A stretch of DNA of 64,000 bases from Heliocidaris tuberculata (GCA_025618425.1 CM046833.1:8546429-8610428), one strand, 5' to 3'; numbered from the stretch's first letter, positions 1 to 10,576 are shown. Notes: generated by a model not told the origin, from the sequence alone. Numbers and translations are program-made.

Positions 1-950
1 AAAAAAAGAATGTCAAAATGTCAAATCAAGATTACAGATAGATGAATTTACAACTGACATTTTAAAAACCAATTTGTAATAATCTGCCATGTCAAATCAG
101 GATTACAGATAAATGAAAACACAACTAACATTTTAAACACCAATTTGTAATAATCTGCCATGTCAGAACAGGATTACAGATAGATGAATTTACAACTAAC
201 ATTTGAAACACCAGTTTGTAATAATCTGCCATACAAATTAATGACACCAAATTATTGAACAGAGAATTAGAAGAGTCTACACTTGGATAGGTCAAATTCA
301 TTGTAGAATTTCTGAGTCGTACCTGTGAAAATAAATAATAAATGTGTCAATTTGTGCATTATTTGTACCATCATAGCACACATGGATCATCAACTTGTTG
401 TCTCCATCTATAAAGATAAATGTTATTCTATGATTTTTTAGATTGGAAATGCCTCTTCAGGTGCAAATGATATATGAACAATGACAACATGGTCAATTTG
501 ACATGGTCATAGTCCTCTTGCAATCTTCTGAAGTACATTACAAAAAATTAATCAAATTATGTCCATAGTGACAGGCAAATTTACTGATTTAGGAATGCAT
601 GTATAATAACTTTTCTCAACCATTAAGAATGACAACAATGTTGTCAAATCAGGATTACAGATAGATGAATTTACGACTAACATTTTAAACACCAGTTTGT
701 AATAATCTGCCGTACAAACTAATAAAAGCAAATTATTGAACATAGCATTAGAAGAGTCTAAACTTGGATAGGTCCAATTCATTGCAGAATTTGTGAGTCT
801 TTGTATGTGCCTGTGAAAATAAATGAATAAATGTGTCCATTTGTGTATTATTTGTACCATCATCATGGCCTTCAGGAATCATCAACTTGTTGTCTCCAGC
901 ATCTATAAAGATAATTGTTATTCTATGACTTTCAGATTGGAAATACAGAC
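1..950. repeat. 71-bp tandem repeats plus ~300-bp direct duplication
   Basis: A unit beginning near GATTACAGAT and ending near AATCTGCCAT recurs at about 31, 102 and 173, a period of 71 bp. The third copy and about 250 bp of downstream sequence (to about 455) recur at about 645-947. The second copy again carries the GATTACAGAT unit, an AGAAGAGTCTA segment and a TTGTTGTCTCCA segment. The period is not a multiple of three and the copies differ by indels, so I do not read it as coding. The copies differ at many bases, so the duplication is not recent. No mobile-element termini are recognised. Confidence 0.75.
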
Positions 951-1069
951 GGGTTCGCCCGTGACTGCTGACATACTTTAATGGGTTAGAGTAGCACACA
1001 GAACAGTCCAAGTTCAAGTTTGACTTTGTTTTATCACAAATTATCGTTGAACTTTGTCCTTCGCGCGCT

Positions 1070-1255
1070 GGGAAACAGGCGACTGGCTGGAATGCTCCCC
1101 AGAGGAGTGGAGAATGTGCACTGTAATGTGCAGAATCGCAACTGAATCTAGCTGTGACCGGGATAATAATGCTGTAAGCGCTTCGATCGGTTATATTGTA
1201 ACTTGTAAGGCGCTTTATAGAAAACAGCTATTATTATCATTATTGTTATTTCAAC
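1070..1255 (+). repeat. SINE-like 3' tail
   Basis: The stretch ends in a GGGATAATAATGCTGTAAGCGC-type segment, then GGCGCTTTATAGAAA, then an ATT-rich tail. The SINE at 51115-51400 has the same order (GGGTAATAATA, then GCGCTATACAAGAA, then ATT). I read this as a 5'-truncated or diverged SINE of a related family. No tRNA-like head is visible here. Confidence 0.45.
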
Positions 1256-2224
1256 AACTGACTGGAAAAGCTTAGACAGAAACTTTGACGTGAACTTTCC
1301 TGACTCAAGTGGAAATGCATACAGCTGGAAAGTATTCTATAATAATGTATATTTAACTACAAGTAATAATTAAGAATCCAGTTTTTAAATGTACACAAAT
1401 TTTATGATGGAAAAGGGACAAACAGTAATTTTGATGAAGTTAAGGATATTTTTAAAAAATCAAATTTGATTCAACGTCGACCTTTAATTACAAGTTTCTT
1501 TGATATGAAATCATGTGTGACAGAGTGGAGTTATCAGGCACGGTTCACACCCCAATTTATCTTTTCATTATTATGCATGTATTTATCGATCCTTCTTTAT
1601 TCATTCATGTTTATTGTGTGTGTGTGTGTGGGTGTGTGGGTGTGCGTGTGTGTGGGTGTGTGTGTGAAGGGGGGGTGGGGATAAGGAGTTTTGTTATGTC
1701 TTGGGAGACTTCAGCATGTCAAACGCATTAAGATTTCCACTTTTTTGGAGGGGAGGGCTTGGTCCCACAAGCCCCCCCCCCCCCTATACTGTGTAATTTC
1801 CAACAGTATCGGGCTTATATCACACAGACCAGGTACGAGTTAACATAACCATGGTTTAAAAAACCTTGATATCAGTATTTCCAGACTGCGATGTACATGT
1901 ATATACCATCCCACCGATATACCGCCACTGCTTATAGGAAATAACACTTGTTTTTATGTTTGTTATTTAAATGAACACTACATGTATATATAATTGAAAT
2001 TGACAAGAATAATCAAGCAACAACTGTTGTATTAAGAAAGTGTGACCTATATCTATCTATCTAGACTGGCTTTTCATCAAAATGCATAAAATAACCAACT
2101 TTTTAAAAATCTTTTAAACAGCACTTAAGATGGTTACAGTTACAGGTAGGAGATTATCTGGATGAGGTAAAAATTATTTATTCACTAATTCCCCAAAATG
2201 TTCAACAAATTCCTGACATTTTAC
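1256..2224. other. Noncoding, no gene recognised
   Basis: The stretch holds a GT/GGGTGTGTG microsatellite at about 1615-1665 and a C-run at about 1772-1784. There are no splice-bounded conserved peptides. It lies 5' of the first recognised sulfotransferase exon and may be intron or upstream flank. Confidence 0.5.
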
Positions 2225-2418
2225 ATATAACACGATAAAAACTACTTTCGAAAAATAAACTCAAAGGCAATTTCAAAGGCCTATTGTACTGCCCATAGAA
2301 ATCAGGTTTGGATTACGTAATAAGCCATTGTAATGTTCGCACATTTCTAAAGGTGATAGACAGGCTATTGAAATTGCCTTCAGTTGATTGTTCGAAAGTA
2401 GTTTTTATCGTGTTATAT
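2225..2418. mobile_element. Foldback (MITE-like) element, TIR ~28 bp
   Basis: The two ends are inverted copies: ATATAACACGATAAAAACTA on the left, and its reverse complement ending at 2418, with the arm extending into ACTTTCGAA. A diverged relative at 20456-20744 shares the internal TATTGTA and TGTAATGTTC blocks. There is no coding capacity. Superfamily unknown. Confidence 0.75.
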
Positions 2419-2706
2419 CCAGTTTTGAGCACATCATTAGGGTACCTTGAGGAGATATCAATATGACATCTACTACACAACTAGTCAGCTCGTTGATGTA
2501 GCAGTTATCATTATAATTTCTACTATCATTAGTATTATTATTATGATAATTATCATTATAACATTATTTCCTACGTTAGAGGGAATCCTATCAATGCGGT
2601 TTATTCCGTCACAATAGAAATTCGACGTTACTGCAAAGCGACCGTGCGTTAAGGTGAATGATAACAATAGGCTGAGATAAAAGGATTCCCCTATCGCTGG
2701 AATAAG

Positions 2707-2746
2707 AGTTATTATTATTAATTTATTATTATCATTATTATTATTA

Positions 2747-2811
<65 letters not shown>

Positions 2812-2824
2812 GTTGTTATTATTA

Positions 2825-2859
<35 letters not shown>

Positions 2860-2895
2860 GTTGTTGTTGTTATTATTATCATTATCATTATCATA
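2707..2895. repeat. ATT/ATC trinucleotide microsatellite
   Basis: Nearly pure ATT triplets with interspersed ATC and GTT occupy about 190 bp. The tract ends about 75 bp upstream of the exon at 2970. A long asparagine-rich reading frame on the minus strand is a by-product of it. Confidence 0.9.
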
Positions 2896-2969
2896 ATTGT
2901 TGTTGTTGTTGTTACTACTATATAGGCCTAATATCATTATCGAGTTTATCATTTTGAACTACTGTACAG

Positions 2970-3100
2970 GCTATGACAATGCAGAGTCTAGTGGGATAGA
3001 TGACGTCTCCCCTCTTGGGGAAATGGAAGAATCCATGTCACGCTCAGGCATAGCAAATATTTCTTCACTGCCGCCTGCTCTCTACCATATGGCGAAACCG
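2970..3100 (+). CDS. CHST15-like: CHST15-like exon a (stem/N-terminal part)
   Basis: The acceptor is CTGTACAG|GC and the donor is CCG|GTAACT. It holds two bases of a split codon and 43 codons, leaving phase 0. The peptide is acidic and serine-rich and ends YHMAKP, running into VFDALPDRYLPGY of the next exon. It is the least conserved exon, so its assignment rests on open frame, splice sites and phase. Confidence 0.7.
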
Positions 3101-6100
3101 GTAACTGCACTTTTCTACGTCTTGTCCACAAAAAGTTACAATAAGATATACAGTGCGCCCCCCCCCCCAAAAAAAAACAAAACAAAAAAACAAAAAAACA
3201 AAAACAAAAAACAAAAAACAAAAAAACACGAAACCCTGAAACATAGGTCTGTTGTGTCGAAACCATGTGCTCTGTCACTATAATTACCTATAAAACTTTC
3301 CATAACGGAGAAATAATATGCTTTCAAATGATACCTTGATGGTATCCAGCTATATACTTTATATGCCTTACTTAATATGACGCTCAAAGCCTCAGACAAC
3401 CACCTAGGTAGTAATTAGATAAGGAGATAGTTGTCTTTTTGGTAGTTAAATGATAATCATAAAAGGTGTTGGTGTTGGTGTTGAGAGCGTGAATTGGGCT
3501 GCTGATCCCAACACCGAATTCGGGTGTATAAAAATAATACCAAACACATTATTGATTGTTCAACACCTAGTGAAGTCAATCCTAGCACCAGCTTCATTTC
3601 AGGTTCGGTGTTGTGGCTGGTGCTAGTTTTGCCCCAACACCAACACCAGCCTTCAACACCGAACTTGAATTCACTCAATGTAAGCTAGTGTAACAGCTTT
3701 CTTTGTAATGAATCTTAATTTACACTGATCATGTAGGTATTCGACGCCCTACCGGACCGGTATCTCCCAGGATACAAAAGCTCTTGCTGGAGGCTACAGG
3801 CAAACATAGATGAGGGCGCTCTAAGCTGTCTTCCGTATTTCTATATCCTGGGCATGCCCAAGTGCGGTACCAGTGACCTTTGGGATAAGATCGTTGGACA
3901 CCCACAAGTCATAAAAGGGATCCTGAAAGAACCGCATTGGTGGACACGGCGTAGACTGGCTGGTAAGTTTGACCTCCTGTTAACACGCTTTCACCGAAAA
4001 AAGTGTTTCGAGATCAAGCGCCCTCACCAACCCCATATAATGATTAGTCACCTCGGTATAGATGGAAATTAGTGTCCCGATTACCGGCCAGTGGCGGATT
4101 TAGGGGGGGCAATCCCGGCCCGTGCCCCCCCCCCCTTGAGGGAAAACAATGCATTGTGCCTCCCCCCCCCTATTTGCGATTGTGCCCCCCCCCCCTTTTC
4201 GACCAGAAAATCTTTTTTTTTTTTTTCTTGTCAGAGAATTATGGAGGGGAACTGGACCCCATAACCCCCCCCCCCCCTGTTGAGCGACTTTTGGAGGGCT
4301 GGCGAGACCCCAAAAATATGGGTCTCCCTCCAAACAGTTTCCAAAAGTTGACAATCCTGCATTTGTGTGCCCCCCCCCCTTATACGAAATCCTGGATCCG
4401 CCCTTGTTACCGGCATTATGTTTGACCCTATGGTTTACCCAAGAAATTTTGAAGCGCTCTATTAAGCCCGGGCCACACAGAGTGTCAATCGTAGTGGCTT
4501 GTACGGTCTTTTTGCGTGTCCTGAAAGAGTGATATCGTTTAAAAAGTTAAACAGTGCAAACAGTCAGGCCCCTGGGAGTCCGGGGGTGAAAAAAGCTAAA
4601 AAGTAGTTAAAAAGAGACCCCAAAACGCTGAGGACTTTTTTTTCCTTTTTTTTTTTTTTTTTGCTTGTCAGAGATTTTTTGAGTTAAAAAGAGACCCCAA
4701 AACGTTAAGGACCTTTTTTTTCTTCTTCTTCTTCTTTTTTTTTTTTTTTTTTTTTTTTGCACACAGCACCCCCAGTAACTAAATCGTTCCCAGGCTCCTG
4801 CAAACAGTACTTTTGATAAATGGAGCATGAGTTAATTGCCTTTTCAGGATCGATTAGCGCAGGTGTACTGACGCAATCAAAATGATGCCTCGTCTGAGCC
4901 AGGATTTATGACAAACCCGAGACCACATCTTAGAAGCAATCTCTTGTCAGTTATAATTTGATATGATAGCCACAAGGTCAGGGCCCTGTTTCATAAAACT
5001 TGTTATCAATAACAACTGCCTAATTTCTATGACAAATTCGCTCTCAGCCAATCAGATTTAAGGATTTCAGTAGCTTATAACTGTCATTGTAACTTGTACA
5101 AATTTTATGAAACGGGGCCCAGTGTCATTTCTAGTAGCAGTGGCAGATCCAGGGCCATGTGACACAGGAGGCGCATGCGCAAGCCCCCTTCATATTTTTT
5201 TTTTTCTCATTCATCTCCCGTTTTGCATACAAATAATTAATTGATGTGAGTCACCTCTATTCTTCGGCAAACTCCCATGGCACATACGATGGAAGCGGGC
5301 TTGTCCCCTCAGAATTCAAAATCCTGCATGGATCCAGCACTACAAAAATATGCTGTCGGCCTACACATTTTTATGTAAATATCACTTCATCATGAACGTC
5401 CAGCACCACAACGTCCGATATTAGACATGATAGAAGAGTGGTCAAATAATTATGTCATGATGGTGGAAATGAGGGGTTTCGAATCAAGGCCAGCCTTTTT
5501 TCTAATTCTTTTTTTTTTCCCCTCTCTCTCTCAACTTCCTAAAATTGGTCAACACAAGGCGGTCTCAAGTCGGTGAGGTACAAGGCATTTCTTAAGTTTC
5601 TCGTGTATCCCATTTTCAATCGATCAGAATACAAAATGGCGCCTTTGTGATAAAAATGAATCGGGCGGATAGACAGGAATATGTTTTTCTTTGAAAGTAA
5701 AAGAAATAAATAAATAAAAAATCCAAGGATAATAATATGCTCATTATTTTTGTTCCCTCAATCTGTTATCAACCGCTGCATGTCTAAGCACTCAGTTCTA
5801 CTGAATGCCGTACTCTTGATTCGAGTATTCCGGTATTGGCCAATGAGATTAAATGAATTTGTACTCCGCCTTTTTGATTTTCCTCCTTTAGGAAGCCCGT
5901 TTGAATCGTATCTGAAGGGACGTTCTGCAAAACTAGTCGATATGTTCAGTCAAGATCCCTCATACGAAAGTCAGCTTGTAGCCGGTAAGTTGGTATACAT
6001 GTATACATTGAGTGCCCCCCCCCCCCCCCCGCCGCCATAACTTTATGAATTATAGACAAAAAGTGGTTCATATTGTTTTTGAAGATAAAAAAAATATTAC

Positions 6101-9100
6101 TTCAGCGGCACACATTATAAATTTCGTACTATCACCCCTACCGCTAATCCAGCGAAATTACCCCATTCCCCCCCCCCCCCCTCATTAATTTTGAAATGGA
6201 TTCAGAAGCACGTATGCTGGCAGCTATAGCGGTCGTCTTTTTTGTATTTAATATTTCCTGTACTAGTAAAGAAAAAATACATATACGAAGAAGTATGTTT
6301 CATTGCTCATCGGTGTAAAAAAAGTGTGCAAGAAAATAATCAAAATACAAAATATTTACAAACTGACTTACCTTCATCATTGTTACGTAGAACTAGTAAT
6401 AAAGAAGTCACGTGTCAATTTATAATCTGTGGTTGTATTTTGAAAAGAGCGGATTCTCTTTTCTCTCGTTGTCTGGACCACACCACTAAGGGGGCACTTG
6501 CATGGGGGTCCCGTTCTCAGTAAGTCGATGAAATGTGAATTTAAAAGGCCACCAGTTAGGGTGTGGGAGGGCGTCCTGGGCCGCATTTCATAAAACTTGT
6601 CATCAGTAACGACTGCCACGTTTCTACGACAAATTTGCTCTCCGCCAATCAGATGCAAGGATTTCAGTAGCTTATTACAGTTATTGTAAGTTGTTATTGA
6701 TAACAAGTTTTATGAAACAGGGACCTGGTATGATGATAATTAAGTTCTAAATGTTGTTGATTCTATAATGATTTGATATCTTTTATTCACGTTTTATGAA
6801 CCAAACAATATCAGCTTTTGAGTTGAATGTCTTGTTTTATTTTGTTTTGTTTTGTTTTGTTATGTTATGATATGTTTTTTTTTTTTTTTGGGGGGGGGGG
6901 TTCGATTTTTTTAAAACAATTTAATCATCTTCTTTTCACTATCATTTCCTCGTTGTCTTCTTTCTCTCCCCTTCCCCCCCCCCCCCCCTCTCTCTCTCTC
7001 TCTCTCCATCTCCCACTCTATTCCCCCCTCCTCTCTCTCTTGTCTCTCTCCCCCCCCCCCCTTTTTTTAGGGGGGGGGGGGTCGGCCTTTCTATGGGGCA
7101 TGCACTCCCTGAAAGCTATGTCAATGCTTGTAAACTACATAAATTATTATTCATGTTTGTCTCAGGTGATGGATCAGCGTCAACTCTCTGGGATAACCAT
7201 CTGTGGTCGGAAATATTCGGAGAAAGGAAAGAAGGGCCAGAATTCGTGACGGCTGACATCATACGTGCCATACAACCCAATGCTAAACTCTTAGTGGCGT
7301 TAAGAGAACCAGTATCAAGGTTAAATAACGATTGTTTATTTGTTTATTTGTTTATTTGTTTGTTTGTTCGTTTGTTTGTGTTTGTTATATTTTGTATGTA
7401 TTGATTACTCTAATGATTTTGTAAATTCTAGTATGCCTTATTTGCTTAAGATAAATCTGTTGGGACCACAAAAAACAGTTCGACTTATGCAAAATTCGAC
7501 TTAGGAAATGTAAATAGCACATGTTTTGCATAGTTTGGTCAAAATAATTGATTCGACTTAGGCAAAGTTCGACTTTATACGACTTCGAGTTATGCAAGGT
7601 TAACTGTAGTTAGCTGTCCATTATGAAGTTAGATTTCATGTTTAGTTTCGTCTGCCGGTTATCTAACATTGTATTGACAGCAACCCCTGCCGGAAAAAGA
7701 ACACAGTGTCCCACAGTGTGTTCACAGTGTGAAATCATCTTCACACTGTTAAATTCGAGCGTTTTAACATTGTGAATCACATCTCCACAGAATTGACTAT
7801 GTGAACGCACTGTGAACACACTGTGGGACACTGTGCTCTTTCCGACAGGGACATTTCATCTCGGTTCGTTATCTTTCCGAAGTGAAATTTCAGGCTCAGC
7901 AAGCAAAGATATCAGAACATTGAATGGAGAGCAAAATGCCATCACAGTTTACTCTCCAAAGGTTGTTTAATCTTAGGCTGATTTTTCTTATATAGCCCGC
8001 CGAAATATTATTTCCCGTTGACTGCAAAATAATCATCCCCATTAGCTATCCATGCTGTGTGAAACGTATCTGTGGTCACACTCTGTGTGTGTGTGTGTCA
8101 CCATGTCGCACTGGCAGGGATCAAACTCGCTTGTATAAAACCAAGGCGTTATAACTCCTTGATAAAACATACTTTTCGTATTTATTTTCTCGTTATTTTG
8201 TTTTACACAGACTGTACTCGGGCTACCTATATTTCAACGCGAACACGAGCCCAGAAAGATTTCATGAACTCGTCGTGGAGACCATTGCGAGATATCGTAA
8301 CTGCACCGCTACCATGAGTGCCCGAGCTTGTGTGTACACAATCTCACTCCACAGGAATGTGGTGAGGACGAGTTAGATTCCAGATATTAGTATTAATTAA
8401 AAAATATATGTTATGAGAAATCAGTTGGATGAGGGAAGTAATTTGCGTAACTAAATTCATTGTTCCACCTTTTAAGTTACTGACTATTTTGTGTGTGTGG
8501 AAATAACTGCAGCAGTTATCATGGTTATACAAAAACTGGAAAAGCAATATACAAGAGGAAAGGGGGAAGAAGAAGAAGAAGAAGAAGAAGAAGAAGAAGA
8601 AGAAGAAGAAGAAGAAGAAGAAGAAGAAGAAGAAGAAGAAGAAGAAGAAGAAGAAGAAGAAGAAGAAGAAGAAGAAGAAGAAGAAGAAGAAGAAGAAGAA
8701 GAAGAAGAAGAAGAAGAAGAAGAAGAAGAAGAAGAAGAAGAAGAAGAAGAAGAAGAAGAAGCTAGTGTAGTATTTATAGCATTCCCCAATGGTGTAGCAT
8801 TAGTCCAGCTACATGAGGAGTTACTCCTTTTGGAGGGTGGCAATGTTATAAAAATGGAAGAGGAGAAGGCTATCAAGTAAGAAGACGGTGTAGGTGTGGT
8901 CCTTTCATCTAATTTGCATTTCTCATTCACCCTCTATTTCTCTCTCTCTCTCTCTCTCTCTCTTTCTCCCTCTCTCTTCCTCTCTCTCTCTCTCTCTCTC
9001 TCGCTTTAATTTGTTTGTGTTTTCTCTGTTCATTCGATTTGGGGAAAGTGTTCCCCATTCCTTGCTGTAGTGTGCCTCTGACACTATCCTGCATAACACT

Positions 9101-10282
9101 ATTCTCTTTCACCTTGCTAAATCAGCGTCTTCTGCTAGGTTTATACGCCGTTTACATCCGTGACTGGTTCAGAGTTTTCCCCCGTGATCAGATGTACATT
9201 CTTCGTCTTGAAGACTGGCATGCGGGCTGTACGGAATTTTTACCCAAAATCTATGCATTTCTAAATCTAAGTAAGTCAACAGAACATCATTTTGATCCGC
9301 GATATTACACCATTTCGTAAAATGATCCCTAAACCTGATAGTTAGGACATTTACCATGTGTATCAGTTCTTTAGACGGTAGGCACCCGATGCTTTTGATA
9401 TAATTATCAATATGCACATCGGCGGCAAAACTTTTGTGGGGGTGGCTGACTTTTCTAGGTTCTAATTTTTTCTACAGTAAACGAAGTAATCCAGAAATTT
9501 GTTACATTTTATTGTAGTGAGATTGTAATTTTTTTCATTATACAAGATAAGTCGTGAAAATTACGAAAAAAAAAGAATCATCTCCCTGCCCAAACATGAA
9601 TTTTTTTCTTCTCATGTTCGGGTACAATTGCTCTTAAATTCTGAAGATTATTGCAGCCCTTTTTATGGTACCACTTCCAGTAGTACGTAATAAAGGCTCG
9701 TTCGCTTACTTCGCGGTTATTATTGAATAACTTATAGCATATGTTTGTTTGTTTGTTATTTTTCTTAGCGTAGAGATAATATTTTTCTTATAGCGTACCA
9801 TGCCTCTATATAGAGGCGACGATTGCTCAATTATTTCAAAATACTCGTGGGACTGCAGCCCCTCCCCCCTGTCTCTTACGCCTTCTTCAATGTGATGAAT
9901 GCGAATTCAAGTTTCTTTTCTTTAAACTCTTTGAAAAAATGTAAATATATAGAGTTTGCACTTTTCTATATAAGCAGCCCCCCCCCCCCCACCCTTTATT
10001 CCATTCATCACAAAGTCTGACATTATCATGCTTATGTTGTCCCTACATACGACAAAAAATAACATTTACTTCAAATATCTTTTTGTTTTATTCTCAGGAA
10101 AATTATCAGACGGGAAGGTCGCGGAGATTTGCCAAACTCGAACTAAAAACACTAACAAAAGGAAGGTACATAAAGTCGGAGATATGTTGAATAAAACGCG
10201 GACGATTCTTCAAGACTTCTATTCGGGCTGGAACCAAGAATTGAGTAAATTATTAGACGATGAACGTTTCTTATGGCAGTGA
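2970..10282 (+). CDS. CHST15-like: CHST15-like N-acetylgalactosamine 4-sulfate 6-O-sulfotransferase (5' incomplete, 7 exons)
   Basis: Golgi type II membrane enzymes of this family transfer sulfate from PAPS to carbon 6 of GalNAc 4-sulfate, making chondroitin sulfate E. I join 2970-3100, 3737-3962, 5892-5984, 7166-7319, 8211-8361, 9126-9270 and 10098-10282. All borders are AG/GT and all phases agree, giving 360 residues ending at TGA 10280-10282. Residues 84-90 read PKCGTSD, the 5'-phosphosulfate-binding loop. KEPHWWTRRR follows at about 107-116. LREPVSRLYSGYLYF (about 195-209) is the 3'-phosphate-binding region. GLYAVYIRDW and ILRLED follow, and the end DDERFLW matches the family C-terminus. 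Vertebrate CHST15 is about 560 residues, so roughly 200 N-terminal residues (cytosolic tail, membrane anchor, stem) are missing. They are in unrecognised exons or outside the window. Family assignment is firm; exact substrate in this species is inferred. Confidence 0.93.
3101..3736. other. Intron: C/A runs and GGTGTT-rich segment
   Basis: It contains a C-run followed by AAAAACA repeats at about 3160-3230. A segment at about 3465-3665 is rich in GGTGTT and its complement AACACC, so it could fold back on itself. No coding sequence is seen. Confidence 0.6.
3737..3962 (+). CDS. CHST15-like: CHST15-like exon b: 5'-PAPS-binding loop
   Basis: The acceptor is ATGTAG|GTATTC (phase 0) and the donor GCTG|GTAAGT (phase 1). 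It encodes VFDALPDRYLPGY, then FYILGMPKCGTSDLW, the P-loop-like site that binds the 5'-phosphosulfate of PAPS, then VIKGILKEPHWWTRRR. These are the strongest family signatures in the gene. Confidence 0.95.
4089..4406. mobile_element. hAT-type nonautonomous element with 8-bp target duplication
   Basis: The element begins CAGTGGCGGATTTAGGG and ends CCTGGATCCGCCCTTG, imperfect inverted ends. It is flanked on both sides by TTACCGGC (4081-4088 and 4407-4414), a perfect 8-bp target-site duplication as expected for hAT transposons. The interior is mostly C-runs. It lies in the intron after sulfotransferase exon b. Confidence 0.88.
4466..4905. mobile_element. GAGCCAGG/CACAC foldback element, interrupted copy
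   Basis: The left part (GAGTGATATCGTTTAAAAAG) and right part (GATTAGCGCAGG, GACGCAATCAAAATGATGCC, GAGCCAGG) match the two arms of the element at 18930-19108. They are separated here by poly-T and AGAGACCCCAAAACG-type duplicated sequence at about 4600-4760. Likely an old copy carrying later expansions. Confidence 0.6.
4981..5120. mobile_element. CCAAT foldback element, copy 1
   Basis: It begins GGGCCCTGTTTCATAAAACT and ends with the inverted copy ATGAAACGGGGCCC. The centre holds CTCTCAGCCAATCAGAT, shared by about 14 copies in this window. There is no coding capacity. Length of about 140 bp and inverted ends fit a MITE. Confidence 0.9.
5138..5345. mobile_element. hAT-like nonautonomous element, degraded
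   Basis: The left end CAGTGGCAGATCCAGGG is close to that of the element at 4089. The right end CATGGATCCAGCACTA is an imperfect inversion. I see no convincing target duplication. Confidence 0.55.
5346..5891. other. Intron, nothing recognised
   Basis: Poly-T and CT stretches at about 5510-5535, and an A-rich stretch at 5695-5720. The polypyrimidine tract TCCTCCTTTAG forms the acceptor of the next exon. Confidence 0.5.
5892..5984 (+). CDS. CHST15-like: CHST15-like exon c
   Basis: The acceptor is CCTTTAG|GAAGCC and the donor GCCG|GTAAGT, both phase 1. It encodes SPFESYLKGRSAKLVDMF and on to QLVA, linking the PAPS loop to the WDN region. At 93 bp it is the shortest exon. Confidence 0.88.
5985..7165. 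other. Intron with homopolymer runs
   Basis: C-runs occur at about 6017-6030 and 6169-6181. CT-rich tracts and C/G runs occupy about 6960-7080, and T/G runs about 6870-6900. The one recognised element is the CCAAT foldback copy at 6578-6725. No coding exon is recognised. Confidence 0.6.
6578..6725. mobile_element. CCAAT foldback element, copy 2
   Basis: It runs from GGGCCGCATTTCATAAAACT to TATGAAACAGGGACC. The central CTCTCCGCCAATCAGATGC and GTAGCTTATTACAG blocks match the other copies. Confidence 0.88.
7166..7319 (+). CDS. CHST15-like: CHST15-like exon d: WDN and start of 3'-PAPS-binding motif
   Basis: The acceptor is GTCTCAG|GTGATG (phase 1) and the donor TCAAG|GTTAAA (phase 2). It encodes GDGSASTLWDNHLW, then FVTADIIRAIQPNAKLLVAL and REPVS, whose arginine is completed in the next exon. 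ASTLWDN and IQPNAKLLVALREP are strongly conserved in CHST15. Confidence 0.94.
7430..7610. mobile_element. Pogo/Tigger-like remnant (TTCGACTTA-rich)
   Basis: Repeated TTCGACTTA(T/G)GCAAA motifs end in CGAGTTATGCAAGGTTAACTG. This resembles in design the CAGT(T/G)GAACCTCGTTATAA ends of the element at 14555. Only one end is clear. Confidence 0.45.
7685..7850. mobile_element. Foldback element with CAGTGTG-rich arms
   Basis: The left arm is CCCTGCCGGAAAAAGAACAC followed by AGTGTCCCACAGTGTG. The right arm is the inverted copy ending CTCTTTCCGACAGGG. Arms are about 45 bp with few mismatches. It lies in a sulfotransferase intron. Confidence 0.82.
8211..8361 (+). CDS. CHST15-like: CHST15-like exon e: 3'-phosphate-binding region
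   Basis: The acceptor is TTACACAG|ACTGTA (phase 2) and the donor AATGTG|GTGAGG (phase 0). It completes REPVSRLYSGYLYF, whose Arg and Ser contact the 3'-phosphate of PAPS in sulfotransferases. It continues ERFHELVVETIARYRNC and ARACVYTISLHRNV. Confidence 0.93.
8566..8760 (+). repeat. Uninterrupted (GAA)65 tract in intron
   Basis: 195 bp of pure GAA triplets lie in the sense strand of the intron between exons e and f. Artefactual poly-Glu, poly-Arg and poly-Ser frames come from it. Long intronic GAA tracts elsewhere form triplexes and impede transcription; whether this one does is unknown. Confidence 0.97.
8937..9003. repeat. CT microsatellite
   Basis: (CT)n with occasional TTT and CCC lies about 120 bp before the acceptor of exon f. 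Confidence 0.9.
9126..9270 (+). CDS. CHST15-like: CHST15-like exon f: GLYAVY region
   Basis: The acceptor is CTAAATCAG|CGTCTT (phase 0) and the donor AATCTAA|GTAAGT (phase 1). It encodes RLLLGLYAVYIRDWFRVFP, then MYILRLEDW and KIYAFLNL, colinear with the C-terminal third of CHST15. Confidence 0.95.
9271..10097. other. Intron, nothing recognised
   Basis: There is a C-run at about 9978-9990 and a GTTT repeat at about 9743. No repeats of the families listed here are seen. The acceptor region is TATTCTCAG. Confidence 0.5.
10098..10282 (+). CDS. CHST15-like: CHST15-like terminal exon g
   Basis: The acceptor is ATTCTCAG|GAAAAT (phase 1). It encodes RKLSDGKVAEI, then KTRTILQDFYSGWNQELSKL and LLDDERFLWQ, then TGA. 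The ILxDFYxxxNxxL and DExFxW pattern is the CHST15 C-terminus, so the protein ends naturally here. Confidence 0.94.
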
Positions 10283-10432
10283 TGGCGAATTCAAAGATTT
10301 ATCTCTATATATGCAGGAATAGAGTAAAATACTGATAATATTTTGTTGTGTTTTTTTTTATAGCGCTTAGTACGAACACGATGTCTGTCATTGTACACAT
10401 ATATATAATACCATTATATTATCCATATTTCA

Positions 10433-10571
10433 GGACCCCGTTTCATGAAACTTGCTTTCACTGACAATTTACAGTAACTTTTATAAGCTACTGAAATCCT
10501 TGCATCTGATTGGCTGAGAGCAAATTTGTCAGTAAAAATCACAGACAAGACACTTGATGAGACGCCCCCCT
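10433..10571. mobile_element. CCAAT foldback element, copy 3 (3' flank)
   Basis: It starts GGACCCCGTTTCATGAAACT. The internal GCATCTGATTGGCTGAGAGC is the inverse of the CCAAT core. It ends GATGAGACGCCCCCC. It lies 150 bp past the sulfotransferase stop and is probably in the 3' UTR. Confidence 0.85.
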
Positions 10572-10576
10572 GGATG

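Noticed and set aside
552..1017. Minus-strand frames with repeated IFIDxGDNKLMI-like peptides in two copies.
   Set aside because: The similarity follows from the DNA duplication; the second copy breaks frame and no splice-linked gene could be built. A small unknown gene cannot be fully excluded.
2485..2952. Asparagine-rich minus-strand frame of 155 residues.
   Set aside because: Product of the ATT microsatellite next to the first sulfotransferase exon.
8484..8930. Reading frames of poly-Ser, poly-Glu and poly-Arg on both strands.
   Set aside because: They are translations of the (GAA)65 tract in an intron, open in every frame, with no splice-linked or conserved flanks.
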